From: Nautilus pompilius
Lineage: Eukaryota > Mollusca > Cephalopoda > Nautilida > Nautilidae
DNA: 64,000 nt
NCBI GenBank assembly: GCA_018389105.1
Contig: JACATO010000321.1
Location: 1,082,001-1,146,000 of the forward strand
Direction: 5' to 3'
Positions 36,851 to 49,319 of this stretch are shown one piece after another. Each line of letters starts with the position of its first letter. Positions within the stretch are counted from its first letter, which is position 1. The position numbers were made by a program, and so were the translations under genes. The notes below the pieces were generated by a model. The model did no database searches. It saw only the letters and a list, made by a program, of their open reading frames with translations, and was not told where the DNA came from.

Positions 36851-39635
36851 CGCCCGACGTTTCCCTACCTCTGCTAGTGTTACCTGAGAAGGTACGATGG
36901 CCTTTGTCGTTTTATTTTCTTATGATAAATTTTATGTTCAGCCGGACTGAGTCGTCTCTTAATTTGTTTTGTGGTTTTTCTTCCACCTGTCTCTACTTTA
37001 AAGACATCCGCTGTTACCTGTGATTATATATCTTGCGCTGTATGGTTCTCGTTGTTAAAACCACTGGGCTGAGAGACAGGTGATCTAAACTTAATGAAGC
37101 TTTAGTGTCTGAAGTCAGCAAGCAGGTGCACAATGCGCTGTTTGATGTAGTAATGAACTCGTTTTTCTGTGTAAGTTTTGAATATGAGGGCAGCGAAAAC
37201 GATCGGATATTATCTTCTGCAGAAATTAGGTTAATATTTATTTCAAAAATTAAATGTTGGAAAGTAAAATTATGAGAAAGCGTAGAGCGTGGGATGGGCG
37301 AAGATTCGAAGATACTTGCTCGCCTTATGCGGAACTTCTGTAACAACAGAGCGTCTTTTAAAGAGCAGTCTCGCAGCTTCACTTCGAGAAGTAGCCCTGA
37401 ACTTCAAAAAAAAAATAATAAAGGGAGCTAACTGCTCGTGGACCGTGGTAAGTTTAGCTTGATGGAATTCGGCCCTTCTTCGCGACTGGCCACTTTTATC
37501 GATAAAATCAAACTGCAAATAGACATAACAAACATGGAACAAGCGAGAAGTCGAGAGAGCCTTTATAAATATGGCAGCGAGGTGTAGCGGCATCCAATAC
37601 AAGAGATAATAACATCTGATACTTTCTTAATAAACCAAAGGCGAGTATAATTCGTGCCCTACTTAGCTGCGCACTATTCACGGTGAAGGATAGTCATGGC
37701 GTTATTCCTTTGAGTAAAGCGTCTTTCATCGTCGGAATTTTTGTTTTCTGTTTTCATACATTTTAGTATCATATCATTTTTATTTTATATAACTCTTACA
37801 TTAATTATATATAAATTCTTCAATGATGTGAATTTTAAAATGATAATAATAAATTGTAAAAATTCATCAAAGTTAAATAGTCATCTTCAGAGAAGAGAAA
37901 GTCTCTTCTCTGTCTCTTTTACTGCTGCACGGTGATGAAAATAACATTTACTCTTATTGGTTTATTTTATAAAGTAATCCGACTCAGTCGTCTCCCTTGA
38001 TGACACAAACACACAGCTTTGCGCTCACGCTGACATATGGTCGCTCAACCAAACTATATAAATCATTCTCATCGCTTTTGCTATATTCCACCTGCAAACT
38101 TTTCACTGATTATTAAGTCTAAGGTATTTATTGCATTATTATTTATATGGTTTTGTCAACTGTAGAAGGAGCGATAATATTTTGTAATTAAATAACCAGG
38201 GTTAAATATATTTACAATTTTTAAAATATTATATCTACTTAGGAAAAATGTTTTAACTTGTTAAAATTAAGTATCCCCTTTTTTCTAAACTTCTTATCGG
38301 TTTGACTTTCAAAGGACAAATGTCTTTTGCCTCCTTATTTTCCTAAAAAAATCGAAAACAGTTTGTATACCTATAGAAGTGAATTATACCTTATGCCTTT
38401 CGTGGTTGGGTGAATTCCAAAAGTCATCCTATCAAAAGCTCTCTTGTTAGCCTTGAATTACAAATGAATTGCATTATATTAAATATTTTTCTTAGTTATA
38501 ACGTATTTTATTTTCGTTCCTTCTATGTTAGTGGCTTTAATTAACTGGATCCGATGCTGCAGAAACTTGCAATCTAATCAATCAAAAAACATCTTGTTGT
38601 AAGAAGGTTTGGTCTCATCACAGCTGATTATTAAGCATCTGTCAACACACAACAGAATCTTAATGGTTCGGGCTGAATCATGAACGCTTTCTTCTTCAAT
38701 AAGCAGTTATTTCAAAATCTTTGTAGCTTCAGATATTAAATTAAATTTGAGAAGAAAAAAAAAGGTTTTCAATGAAGGACAGCTGGAGTGAGATACTAAG
38801 GAATGATGACCATTTCTCATGCGATTTATTCAGCATCAGTATTTCAACAGATGCGGCTCCCGCCATAAATGGGCTGATGGAAAGAAAACAAACGTCACTT
38901 AATGGCTTATTGTCTACCACGTGACCACACGGTGGAGTTAAGCAGAACTGTCTACATCTCATACATTAATCTGTATTTTCGCTTAAGGATAACGTTTTCG
39001 GTGCTGTACTCATCCATTATTCAACAATGGTTGTGTGCAGCTTGGTTGTTTCTTAGTGAAAGACGTGAAGACCAAGAAAGAATTTCTACTGTTCAACGTG
39101 GAGTAGTCTTAGAGGACATGGGTGCAAAGGGGGCCACATATGGCTGCAAACTGGGGCCCCTAACCACATCAAGATATTCAAACAAAAACCTGTGAACCAG
39201 CCAAATACCTGGCAAAACATGTCTGACCAGGGGGCCACATCATGGATCTTCACCTAATCCCGCGGAACAGGTCTTCCATTATCTCCTCGCAATTCCCGTA
39301 AATAGAACCCTGCTTTGTCTGAGATCCATGTGCGAACTGCGTTATAACGAAGAACTGTTTTCCGTAATGTTTTAAGAATCCGATTTACTGATTGATGTGT
39401 TATTGTGATGCTTGCGGATAATAGATAATTTTTTTAGGCCAAGGCACATCGCGGGGGGGGGGGTGTTCAAATATATCTCGTGTTCGTGGTAATGTTCGGA
39501 AATATTCTCTTGATTTATAACGTCCAAATTTGTCTGTTACATAATCATATAAATATCTGCACTGACCATTTTTTTTTAATTTCAACTTCGTCTTCATCAT
39601 ACGAACAGGAACAATACCAGCGATCATCGTTTGTA
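36851..39635. other. No gene seen
   Basis: Open frames of 110 and 122 codons (minus, 37270-37602 and 37014-37382) overlap each other in different frames and carry no recognised domain. 37700-38500 is AT-rich. A run of nine or more G lies near 39451-39461. Confidence 0.45.
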
Positions 39636-40692
39636 TTAGAACGTTACAAAAGTTTTGTCGGTTTTAATATTATGCCAATTTGGGTTTGTTTCTTGCCTGC
39701 TTTTGAAGGTCCATGTAGATAACTTACCATATCGCTTTGTAGCGTGTGCTCTGTCATGCATTATATAAAACCTGTCTTCCTAAACATCATAAAATGGATA
39801 TTTGTTTGAGGGTTCTGAGTGAAACGTGGACAGAAAAGTTTTTCGTGCCATTCTGCTTCACGAGTTCAAACCGGGCCACAGAGCGAGCGAGGCGACTCGT
39901 GACATTAAGGGACCACGGGGCGAGGACAGCAGATGGGGGCCCAGTACAACGATGATCTGTAAAGTTTCGATCCGGAGATGTGAGCCTAGAAGATAAGGAT
40001 TGTAGCAGACGTCCTTCCATCTGTGATGACGACCGTCTGAAAGCCTCAGCTGAAGCCGATCGAAGAAAAACAGTGCGAGAGATTTCTGGAGATCTCGACG
40101 TGAGCTCTGCAGCTGTTTCCCGTCATCTTGACGCAGTTTGCGAGGTGAAAAGGCTTAACAGGTGAGTGCATCATGAGTGGAATGAACAACAAAATCATCT
40201 GGTGGACTGCAACTGGTGTCATCCACTATAACTTCTTGAAATCTGGAGAAACCATCACAGCTGAATGGTACTGTCTTGAATTAAACGCTGTTCATCAGAA
40301 ACTCTTCCAATGATGACAGCCGGCATCGGTGAATCGAAGAGGCCCAATCCTGCTCTTCCTGATGTTGCAAATGTAACTCTTCAGAAGCTGAACACTTTGG
40401 GGTACATACGAAGTTCTCCCTCACCCAACCCATTCACCAGACCTTCCTAAACACCTCGACAGCTTCCTCCATATGAAATCCTTCTCCAACCAAGCAATGA
40501 TTGAAACTGCCTTCCAAAAGTTTATCGGCTCCAGAAATCCAGGTTTTTTCAAAATGGTATAAATATGTTTTAACTCGCTGGCAGAAGAGTGTGGATTGTA
40601 ATGGAACTTTGATTAATAAACTTCAAGTTCAGCAAAGATATGAAGTCTCACTGTTGCGATAAAAGGCCAACAAAACTTTGGTAACGACCTAA
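39636..40692 (+). mobile_element. Mariner-family element, copy 2, with both terminal repeats
   Basis: The left end reads TTAGAACGTTACAAAAGTTT after TA (39634-39635). The right end, on the opposite strand, reads TTAGGTCGTTACCAAAGTTT and is followed on the plus strand by TA (40693-40694). The two ends match at 17 of 20 positions, a typical mariner terminal inverted repeat with TA target duplication. At 1,057 bp it is shorter than a usual 1.3-kb mariner. Compared with copy 1 it lacks about 190 bp near 40198 (between AACAAAATCAT and GGTGGACTGC) and about 25 bp around the third catalytic Asp block. Confidence 0.9.
39806..40620 (+). pseudogene. Broken mariner transposase (copy 2)
   Basis: The N-terminus is readable across frames (VDRKVFRAILLHEF, then RASEATRDIK). 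It is followed by an open piece at 39980-40165 with the mariner DNA-binding region: SLEDKDCSRRPSICDDD, LKASAEADRRKTVREISGDL, and the helix-turn-helix end VSSAAVSRHLDA...KRLNR. After an internal deletion the frame resumes with DCNWCHPL, ESKRPNPALPDVANVTLQKL and a truncated C-terminus. As in copy 1, the ILLHD stretch with the second catalytic Asp is missing, and the YSPDLSPTDYH block is also lost. It cannot encode an active enzyme. Confidence 0.9.
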
Positions 40693-41523
40693 TAACATCC
40701 AATTTAAAAAGTGTATCGTAGTTTTTATTTTTTTTTAAATTAGTATCAGCTGTCTGATAATAATAATTTAGATTTAATTATTTTTATTTCCGATTCCCAT
40801 TTGTTAGAAATGCCTATGTACATGCGTATTCTGCTTGGCTCCTATAATCATTAAAAGCTTTAAAAAGCGTAATGCAAATCATTCTTCAGATCGCAATACG
40901 AGACAGCCCACGCATAATCTCAAAACCAGCCTCTGTCTAAATGGAGCATACCGCACTTATTTATGGCTATAGGATATGTTCATAATCACCTCCTGATAGA
41001 AGGGTGCCTCCGGCAGAGATGATGGTCGGCAGCGGACAAATCCAATTATCCGATTCGCCTGGCTTTCACAGAGGGTCTAGGTCCTGGTGTCGAGTTACTT
41101 GTCTGCTGATAAACAGTCAATTTCATGTAAAGCCTGGAGCGTAGAAAAATAAAGGTGAGGAAATAAGCACGTGCTTCAAACCCCGTTAGTAGGGAGCTCG
41201 CTACTGATCTCGACTACGATTACGATATCGCAGGCTTCGACTCGGTGTTCTCCAAAATTCCTGGAAGCTCCTTTTGTGGTTAACGACAGCCAAGCAGAGC
41301 AGCCAGGGTGCGTGTCCAAGCGGCTGTATCGGTTCAGAGGGGTGCTTAAACATCACTCATAATCTAAAAATTATAATTATAATAACTGTCGTGGAGTTCA
41401 AAAATGTGTACTGCCGATTTTTCTGAAAACATAACGTGCAGGTTCTGGCGGAGTTATTCGGGTTATTTCGGCCGTTCAGGTCATTAGTTTCCTTTGTATT
41501 TTCATTGAAGTACTTTTCCAAGT
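40693..41523. other. No gene seen
   Basis: Sequence between the mariner copy and the tandem array. A 63-codon frame at 41171-41362 is not recognised. Confidence 0.5.
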
Positions 41524-42212
41524 GCATCACATCTGCTACTGGTGATATGACGTCACATCTGTTACATCGAAGTCTGGTGATATGATGTCACATCTGCTAC
41601 GTCGAAGAGTCTGTGATATGACGTCACATCTGTTACGTCGAAGAATGTGGTGATATGACGTCACATCTGCTACGTCGAAGAATGTGGTGATATGACGTCA
41701 CATCTGCTGCGTCGAATAATGTGGTGATATGACGTCACATCTGTTACGTCGAAGTCTGGTGATGCTACGTCGAAGAATGTGGTGATATGACGTCACATCT
41801 GCTGCGTCGAATAATGTGGTGATATGACGTCACATCTGTTACGTCGAATAATGTGGTGATATGACGTCACATCTGTTACATCGAAGTCTGGTGATATGAT
41901 GTCACATCTGCTACGTCGAAGAATGTGGTGATATGACGTCACATCTGCTGCGTCGAAGAATGTGGTGATATGACGTCACATCTGTTACGTCGAAGAATGT
42001 GGTGATATGACGTCACATCTGTTACATGGAAGTCTGGTGATATGATGTCACATCTGCTACGTCGAATAATGTGGTGATATGACGTCACATCTGCTGCGTT
42101 GAAGAATATAATATGACGTCACATCTACTACATTAAATAATATGATGATATGACATCATATCTGCTACATTTAAGAGTCTGGTGATATGGCGTCACATCT
42201 GCTACATTTACG
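41524..42212. repeat. 37-bp tandem array carrying TGACGTCA in most units
   Basis: About 18 units of GTGGTGATATGACGTCACAT followed by CTGCTACGTCGAAGAAT, with a 37-bp period (35 bp in the AAGTCTGG variant, one truncated unit near 41761). Thirteen units hold the perfect palindrome TGACGTCA, starting at 41548, 41619, 41656, 41693, 41730, 41788, 41825, 41862, 41934, 41971, 42008, 42080 and 42114. Three have TGATGTCA (41583, 41897, 42043). The last units decay (TGACATCA, TGGCGTCA). TGACGTCA is the consensus cAMP response element bound by CREB/ATF bZIP proteins. The array is minisatellite-like. Regulatory activity is inference. Confidence 0.97.
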
Positions 42213-43199
42213 TGAATGCTAAAATCGCTCTCTTTTTGACCATTTATTTCACTTTATCTCAATTCACGGCAGATGGCGTGTGAAGCCTCGCCTGAAACGC
42301 ATGACAAATAGGCTACCGTTACCAGTAAGGCAGCTCAAAATTCGCTACATAACTTTTACATTTCTTCAATAATCCTTAGCTGTAAAGTCTGGAATTTAAA
42401 GAATTAGAAATGTTCCAGAATTATCTAATATATATTTTCAAGTGTTTTTGTGTCTGTTTGTTATTCTTTCACGGCCGAACCGTAGCACTTGGACTCCGCA
42501 AATTTTGAGTGTAGTTCCTTCAGAACATGGGCAAGGTGTTAAGGCCTAAAGCGGTTTTTTCTCATCCAGCGCCAGGTATCTTCAGCTCTAGTGCATCTTT
42601 TTGCAAGAGTTATTAAATATTCAAATTTGCTAAGAAGTTATTTTTCCTTTAAACTTATGAAAAAAAGTGAAAATGAGCTTACATCGCAATTTTAAATTGA
42701 AGTTAGCTTAGTTGAAATTGCATATACGACGAAATATTTACTGTAATTCGGAATTTTATTCCATTGGATTAAAGTAATGTCTATCTGATGCCTAATCCCA
42801 TCCGAAACCTCTCGGCAGATCAGAAGGGTTTTTAATGGTTCACTATACCTCTTGTGATTATTTCCTTAACATATCACGAAGATTGTTGTTTACGTGTGGG
42901 AGGAAATCAATCAGTTCCTGAAGTTCTATGTTTTCTTAATCTTGGTAAGTGGCTCACAGTTAAATAGAATTGTTTAAAGTATTTTGTTTGTGAGCCTAAC
43001 GACCGTTTGGAAATCTTCTGTCAGCTGTGGGGCGCCTGGTTTTCTCTCACCTATTCCTCCAAACAAACAAGTATCTCTGCAGAAAACGGAAGGCCATCCA
43101 AACTCGCTCTCTAATGTCCATCTCTGCATCAATCAGCAAGATATTTAACATTTTTTATGCATAATGTCAAATAATGGCGGCTATTTTGCTTTTGACGTC
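42213..43199. other. No gene seen
   Basis: AT-rich flank of the tandem array without assignable features. Confidence 0.5.
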
Positions 43200-43630
43200 A
43201 TTGATGAGAGAAAAGCACGCCATTTCATCGGCTGTGCCGAGACAGCAGACGACAGGCGCCCCCTCTGGTTTGTCGGGAGGGAGGAGGCTGCTCGTTAGCA
43301 TCTGAATGTAGCGCGACACTGAATTCAAACTCAAGTCTCCTCCGCGATCAAACCTGCGTCGATGAACGAGTTATAAGTGACCGTGGAACTCCTACCGCGC
43401 CAGGCATTTACTGCGCGACTAATGTATCCATCGCGCTCAGTTAGCGCAGAATTGCATCTAACGACTTTTACTTTAAATTCTCCTTTTATCAGGGCTCTGT
43501 AGCAGGCCCCTCTGCTGCAGTGTTCGGGTAGTTCGAGTGGGTTCTGGCCCGGCGTGCTCAGGTAGCCTCAGGGTGGAGATCGCGAGAAGTACCGAGTCGC
43601 AGCAGCTGGTCAGGATGGTGCCCAACAGTT
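43200..43630. other. CpG-rich block
   Basis: GC-rich and CpG-dense relative to its flanks, directly after a single TGACGTCA at 43193-43200. A pyrimidine tract ending in CAG (about 43700-43720) just downstream resembles a splice acceptor and opens into a frame (to 43951) with no recognised domain. Promoter-like composition is the only evidence. Confidence 0.35.
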
Positions 43631-46600
43631 ATCTGGAAACTGGGAATTCAGTGTTTCAGTCTTGTAAGCTCTTGTGACACCATCACAAAATTACCGCCCT
43701 TGTTTCTCCTCTTTCCACAGCTCTACCCAGCCGTACCCAGAGTAAAGATAAAGTCTGCTATCGCCATGACCACAGATCCTAGTGCGTCCGCAGCAATCTT
43801 CTCTTTTGTTTGTTGGTCGTGCACGACAAACAGCCATCGTAGACCGGGATCCTTAACTAGTCAACATCTTGCTGCCGTTTGTACCCTTACGCTAGCAGTT
43901 ATGTCTATGAGATGTCCTCAACTTATCATATCGGTAACCGAGTCCAGCTGATCACCAGACGACTCGTGTCCTCCTTGGGCGGTCTGTTTTCACGCTTTCG
44001 GACAATCCTTCCTTGCCACCGTCAAATTCTCACATATGCCAGTCGGTTTTATGCCCAACCCACCACCAAATTACACGTGCTTTACCAAATGCCAATCTCC
44101 ACGTACTTATAGCCCTGGACCATTCTCTAATTACGTTGGCCCAGTCTGCCACACAGATTCTCTTTACTGAACTGAAACAAATGTAAGCCAAGCCAACGTG
44201 AACCGCCGCTTTCTGTATGTATATGATACGGGTTCCGAAATGTTTTGAATTGCTGCTAATGGCTGCTGAGCCTTCTACACCTTTATTCTCTAGAACAGGC
44301 GAGACAGCTGACCAAAACTGTTCCATCCATTGCGATGATACAGTTCTACGCTTTCAGAAGAAATCGGTTTTATTTGGAAGGTAGAAACTGGAGCGATAAA
44401 TTAAAGCTGTCCGCAGTAATCCGAGTATGAATCCAACCATTGTAAGTGGACCCGATTTCTCGCAGTTTCGCGTCTGTTATGAAAATCAATACATCGCAAA
44501 GGGAAGACAAATAACCCGCCATGGCTTCGTTTGCACATATCTACAAATACCGACACTCGACGTTTGCCTGAACATCGAGAAGGACCCGGGCTTTGGCAGC
44601 GCGGTCTGCTTTGCCATTCCGCCAGTTTTGATGGGCAGAGCCGACGGCTGCACGGTAGGTACTCCAAGCTCGTGAACGGGAAGAATGATCAATTACTTTC
44701 GATTTACGTGAAAGGAAAACAAAAAGAAGAATCAGTATTTCACAGTAGATCGAAAATTGATGACGCATAAGTTAAAGGACATCACTCACGAGGAGAGCGA
44801 ACCAACAGAAAGAACACACACACACAGCAGACCACGCGAGTTGTCAAAATATTTAACTCTCGTTTGAAAAATCTTCGACTTACACCAGTAAACACACAAC
44901 ACAGCGAATAGTAATATGAGTGACTAAACAAATCGTGAATGTAAACTAACAACTGAAGAGAGGGAACAAATGTAAATGCTGGCCGTGGTTTATTCCCCTC
45001 CCCCTGATTCAGGGGGAGACAACTTTGCTACAGCTTCACCAGTCTCGAAAAAATGAATGACGCTTACAACAAACTGATTTCTTTTTATGTTTCTTAACTT
45101 AATTAAATATTTTTTTCCAATTTTTCATAGAACTGCTAACTAGAATCCTAATAAATTGCTATCTTTCCTTCTTTTCTTTTTTTTTTAAAAAATGAAGTAA
45201 ATTTTTGGGTCCGGTTTTGTCTTTCGCCACCAGATCGGTGGAGCTGGGCGTGTACACAGCCTCGCTCTGGTTACCAACTGTACTTCCTTGGTCTCTCACC
45301 GTTTTACACCAACCTCTTCTGTCTAGGTTTTCTTCTCCCGCTCCAAGTCACTCCCGTACGGATCAAAAGAGCCTGTAGTTAGTTCTCTGTTAGTTCGACT
45401 GAAGCAGGGTCACCAGTCGATCCGTTTCCATGTCCGTGTGCCTCGCTACAAATGTTCCTTCCTTTTCGAGAAGGTCCGAAAACCATCTTACTTGAATAAT
45501 ATACTAAATTTAAAACTCCTACATCCGACACTTTCGATCATCAAAATTTATTAAATTGAAAATCAAGGAAAAGTAAAGTAATATTCTTGTAATTTATACA
45601 TACATTGGTTTCCAAGCGTTCAGCAATGGACAAAACCAAAACTATTTTCAGACTGGTTAAAGTTTTGTTCCCCTTCATATAATACAGCATGTGACAAAGA
45701 AATATTTGAATTACAAATACTTTTAATGGTGCAAAAAGAAACAAGCATAACCAAATCAGGCACCAAGGAGGAATTCTACTATAAAGAATGTAACCACTAG
45801 GGATGTAGTTCCCTCTACCGCTGTCAAGGTTACTGCACTTGACCGGGGCTGACACCAACTTGAGCCCGTAGTCGACTCTAAATGTCTTCCGACCTCTTAC
45901 ATTTGGAATTTCTCTCTAGCCGAGAAGCCACACTCGTTTACATTTGACCACTCCGCCGCCTGGATCTGTCTCTGTATCCTACCGACCGTTTTTCACCTTA
46001 GAGAATCTCCCAAACAGGTTCGCATTCCTAGCCACTCTTTTACGTTGCCCTTCGAAACAAATATCCTAACAAAGCCAAAATTTAAATGAACTCGAGCTTT
46101 CATTCTTTATACCAAAGTTAATTTAATTTTGTTTTACTGAAACTCCTCTAAATATTTTTTTATAAAAGTTGTTACATGAAAAAGTTTGTGTTGATCATTT
46201 GTGAATAAAACTTTAACCAATTTGCTAACACTTCTGCTTTATTTTGTTGATTTAATTTTGGAAACCAGTGTAGTTTTTTTCCCACTGATCAATAGCATAC
46301 GTATTTAGAGGACAAATATTGTTACCAAAAAGCATCTTTCCTCAATAATCATAAAAAATATTACTGCAAACACTGCTTCCATGGGAAATGGTTATTGTAT
46401 GTGTCAAAAAAGGGGGGTCAAAAGAATGATTATTCGGATTGACAGCGCTGCTATTTACCCACTAACTGCAACAAAAGTATGATAAAGAAACTGTTTGTGG
46501 CTAAGTATCTCTCGAAGCCACGGAATAGAAAACTGTCAGTGAGGTTTACAAACAGCAGTCGATGATACCTTCGTCAACCGGAGTAGATCCTAGCTTTTGT

Positions 46601-47592
46601 GTGACGGAGATAGATTACTATAGACATCAACTCGGAGCCAAACCAGACGCTATCCATGAACGACTGGCACCGATCATGAAGACCAGCTCTATCGATGCGC
46701 CGCTGGTATAAATAGTCGAAAATGAGAAGGTCAGCAGTCAGAAACTATCAGAGACTTTGGAGCTCTGAAACGGATCCTTGACTTCGGAAAATACTGAGTT
46801 AACTTAGGTACTTATTCACAGAGAGAACAGGCAGCATAAAGCTGCCACATTGGTTGACAAAAGTAAAATGTTTAACCAAATTGCAACATTTTGGATTTGA
46901 TGATGAAAATAAGATGAGAAGACCGAGTTACACGGTTCCTAACCAGCTTCAGTTCTCCTTTGCTGGACATTAAACAAAAGCCAACTAACTACGTTTGCTG
47001 CTGGTTCTCCAAAGGCGATCAACAACAAAACCAAAAACTGCTTTTTAAAATTTTCTTGCTCAGACAAAAAGATAGGAGTTAATCTTGCATATTTGTATCT
47101 CGTGTAATTAGGTGATTCGTCCGATTTTCCATTACTAGCATTAAGAATTACGAACAGAATCGTTGTCTTTTTCTCCCTAAGGTTTAGGAACTACCCCCTT
47201 CCCTGCACAACGTGTTATCATTTTTACATGCGATCTCTTTGGCTTATCAGTATCTTTGCACTTCATAACTCCCACTACATAGTTACACTAAACGACGGGA
47301 AAATACTGACCGAGAAACCATCGCCTCCGTCCTCAGAGAAATATTTAAAGAGGTGACAGTCTGCTGTTTACTGATACAGTGCAGAGAAAGAATTTGTATT
47401 GAGATCGCTAAACAAAGAGAAACTATACAGCCCGTGATTAATGACAAGTGTACACAAATGATGGTCGGTCCTTTTATAATTAACTTATAATACATACTAA
47501 AGAAAATTAGCTGTGAATCAAAGCAGTAAAAAGATGGATCAAAGCCAGACTGGATACAGTAAACCGTTTTATTGCAGCTGAACAAACGAGAT
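43631..47592. other. No gene seen
   Basis: Several overlapping frames of 70-100 codons occur on both strands at 44.4-44.8 kb, including 44427-44675 (plus) and 44401-44667 (minus), in a slightly GC-richer segment. None shows a domain I know. Short (CA)n runs occur near 44816. Confidence 0.4.
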
Positions 47593-47593
47593 T

Positions 47594-47653
<60 letters not shown>

Positions 47654-47935
47654 GTGACGTCAGTACAGAGATATGACGTCACTACAGAGAGGTGAAGAGA
47701 GATGACGTCAGTACAGAGAGAGAGAGAGAGATGGAGAGAGAGAGATGTTGTAATGGGTCCGCCAACGTCCAAACGCCACATGCAAACAGGCAGCTGTGGA
47801 GAGAGAGAGAGAGAGATGTGACGTCAATACATAGAGATATGACGTCAGTACAGAGAGAGAGAGAGAGATGGAGAGAGAGAGATGTTGTAATGGGTCCGCC
47901 AACGTCCTAACGCCACATGCAAACAGGCGGCTGTT
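47593..47935. repeat. (GA)n minisatellite with 137-bp duplication and five TGACGTCA sites
   Basis: A (GA)n tract at 47593-47652 leads into two tandem copies of a roughly 137-bp unit. Each unit contains TGACGTCAGTACAGAG, more (GA)n, and a unique block GATGTTGTAATGGGTCCGCC continuing into AACGTCC.AACGCCACATGC (about 47744-47795 and 47881-47932). TGACGTCA starts at 47655, 47674, 47703, 47819 and 47840. The unique blocks differ at only a few bases, so the duplication is young. Frames rich in Ser-Leu or Arg-Glu predicted here are repeat artefacts. Confidence 0.95.
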
Positions 47936-48165
47936 GTCCGCCCGGTCTGAAGTGACCGACAAAATCCTCTTTCTGCTATGCAGCATCATGGTCTGTGCAT
48001 CAACTTAAGTCACCGGAAACTATCAGTGACGGAAACGAAAAATTCCTTCTTTTTTCCAGTGTAACATGGACACGTCTTCAAAGACCAGCATTTTTCTCTT
48101 TGTGAACTCATTAAAAGTAACAGGAAAACAATCAGGGTACTGGCCGGTCTCACGACCCAATCCTT

Positions 48166-48219
48166 TCTTGTTGCGAATTTTTGGAATCGTGGTCCTTGAT
48201 TTGGAAACTGCTGCTCTAG
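48166..48219 (-). repeat. Possible hAT terminal sequence
   Basis: On the minus strand this begins CAGCAGTTTCCAAATCAAGG and continues ACCACGATTCC, resembling hAT ends of the CAGNGGTTTCCAAA..GTGGTCC type. No transposase or partner end was found nearby. The resemblance could be accidental. Confidence 0.3.
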
Positions 48220-49319
48220 ACAAAGGTTGACGAGGGGACTTTTACTGTATTTGGGGATGCAGCAGGCAGATTCTGCAGTTCTTGAAGGACTTCTAAATTC
48301 CACCAATTATTTATCCATCCTTCAGGTTACCTTCCTACCGACATTTGATGAAGCAATTTTCGGTACTCGCCATGTCTTGCAGGAAGATGAGGAAAGACGT
48401 CACTTAGAATAACTTTAGCTTGCATGATGAGGATCCCTGAGCCCGCGGACCCTAAATAAATTTTTATTGAGCATATTTGAGAGCGTGCAGATAAATTACA
48501 GTCGGCCTGAGGTTCACGACCGACTTCACAAAAGCAATTATCTGCCGAATTTCGAAGAAAAATCCAGCGACCAAAGGCAATAAAATACAGTCCAGAATTA
48601 GACGTTTACAAGATCTACGCGATGCAAGTGGATATCCATCCAAGTAACGACTGGTTATAAGCGGTAAACATACGTTATAGATGAGCGGATCCTATGGTGT
48701 TCGTCTTATGACAATAATCGGTATAGACTTTATTTTTCTGGCTTTCTCTGCTTTAGTTGACAATTTATCGCCAAGGAGGGTTCAGTCACCTACTTTCATG
48801 CCTTTTTCAAAACAGAAGCACGCATAAGAACACTACTCGAAGGTAATCCATTGCTATTTTTTTACATCGTACCTTGTGTGTGTATGGAATTATTCAACTC
48901 ATAGTAGATACTATTTAGCGAATTCACTTTTGAGGAATATCTAAGAAACAGAGCGAGGTCTGGAGTGAAGGACAGGTTTTAAATCTAGGATAACACTGCT
49001 TTAATCAGCTCTCAAATGGGGCCGTCTGATCTTCCAGTTAATTTGAAGAACTTAGTGAAGACTTCCTTCTCTCCACGCCAACATTGGTGTCCAGATCGGT
49101 AAACACGCCTGGCGAAGCCATGGTTACGGCCGGCTCGACGATGAGGCTTTAGCTCACTCTGGCTCCGTTTTTCTCTTGTCAGATCTCAGAAAGTCATGTT
49201 AATTTCTTCCATATTCCATATGAAGATTGCTATGGTTTCGCTCACGCGAAAGATAAATTAATTTTAAAAAAATGAAAAATATCTGGTCACAAGTAGATGC
49301 ATAAAATTATAAAGAAATA
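48220..49319. other. No gene seen
   Basis: No assignable feature; open frames are short. Confidence 0.5.

Noticed and set aside
39119..39240. GGGGGCCACAT words resembling hAT subterminal sequence
   Set aside because: No terminal CAG motif or transposase nearby; similarity too short.
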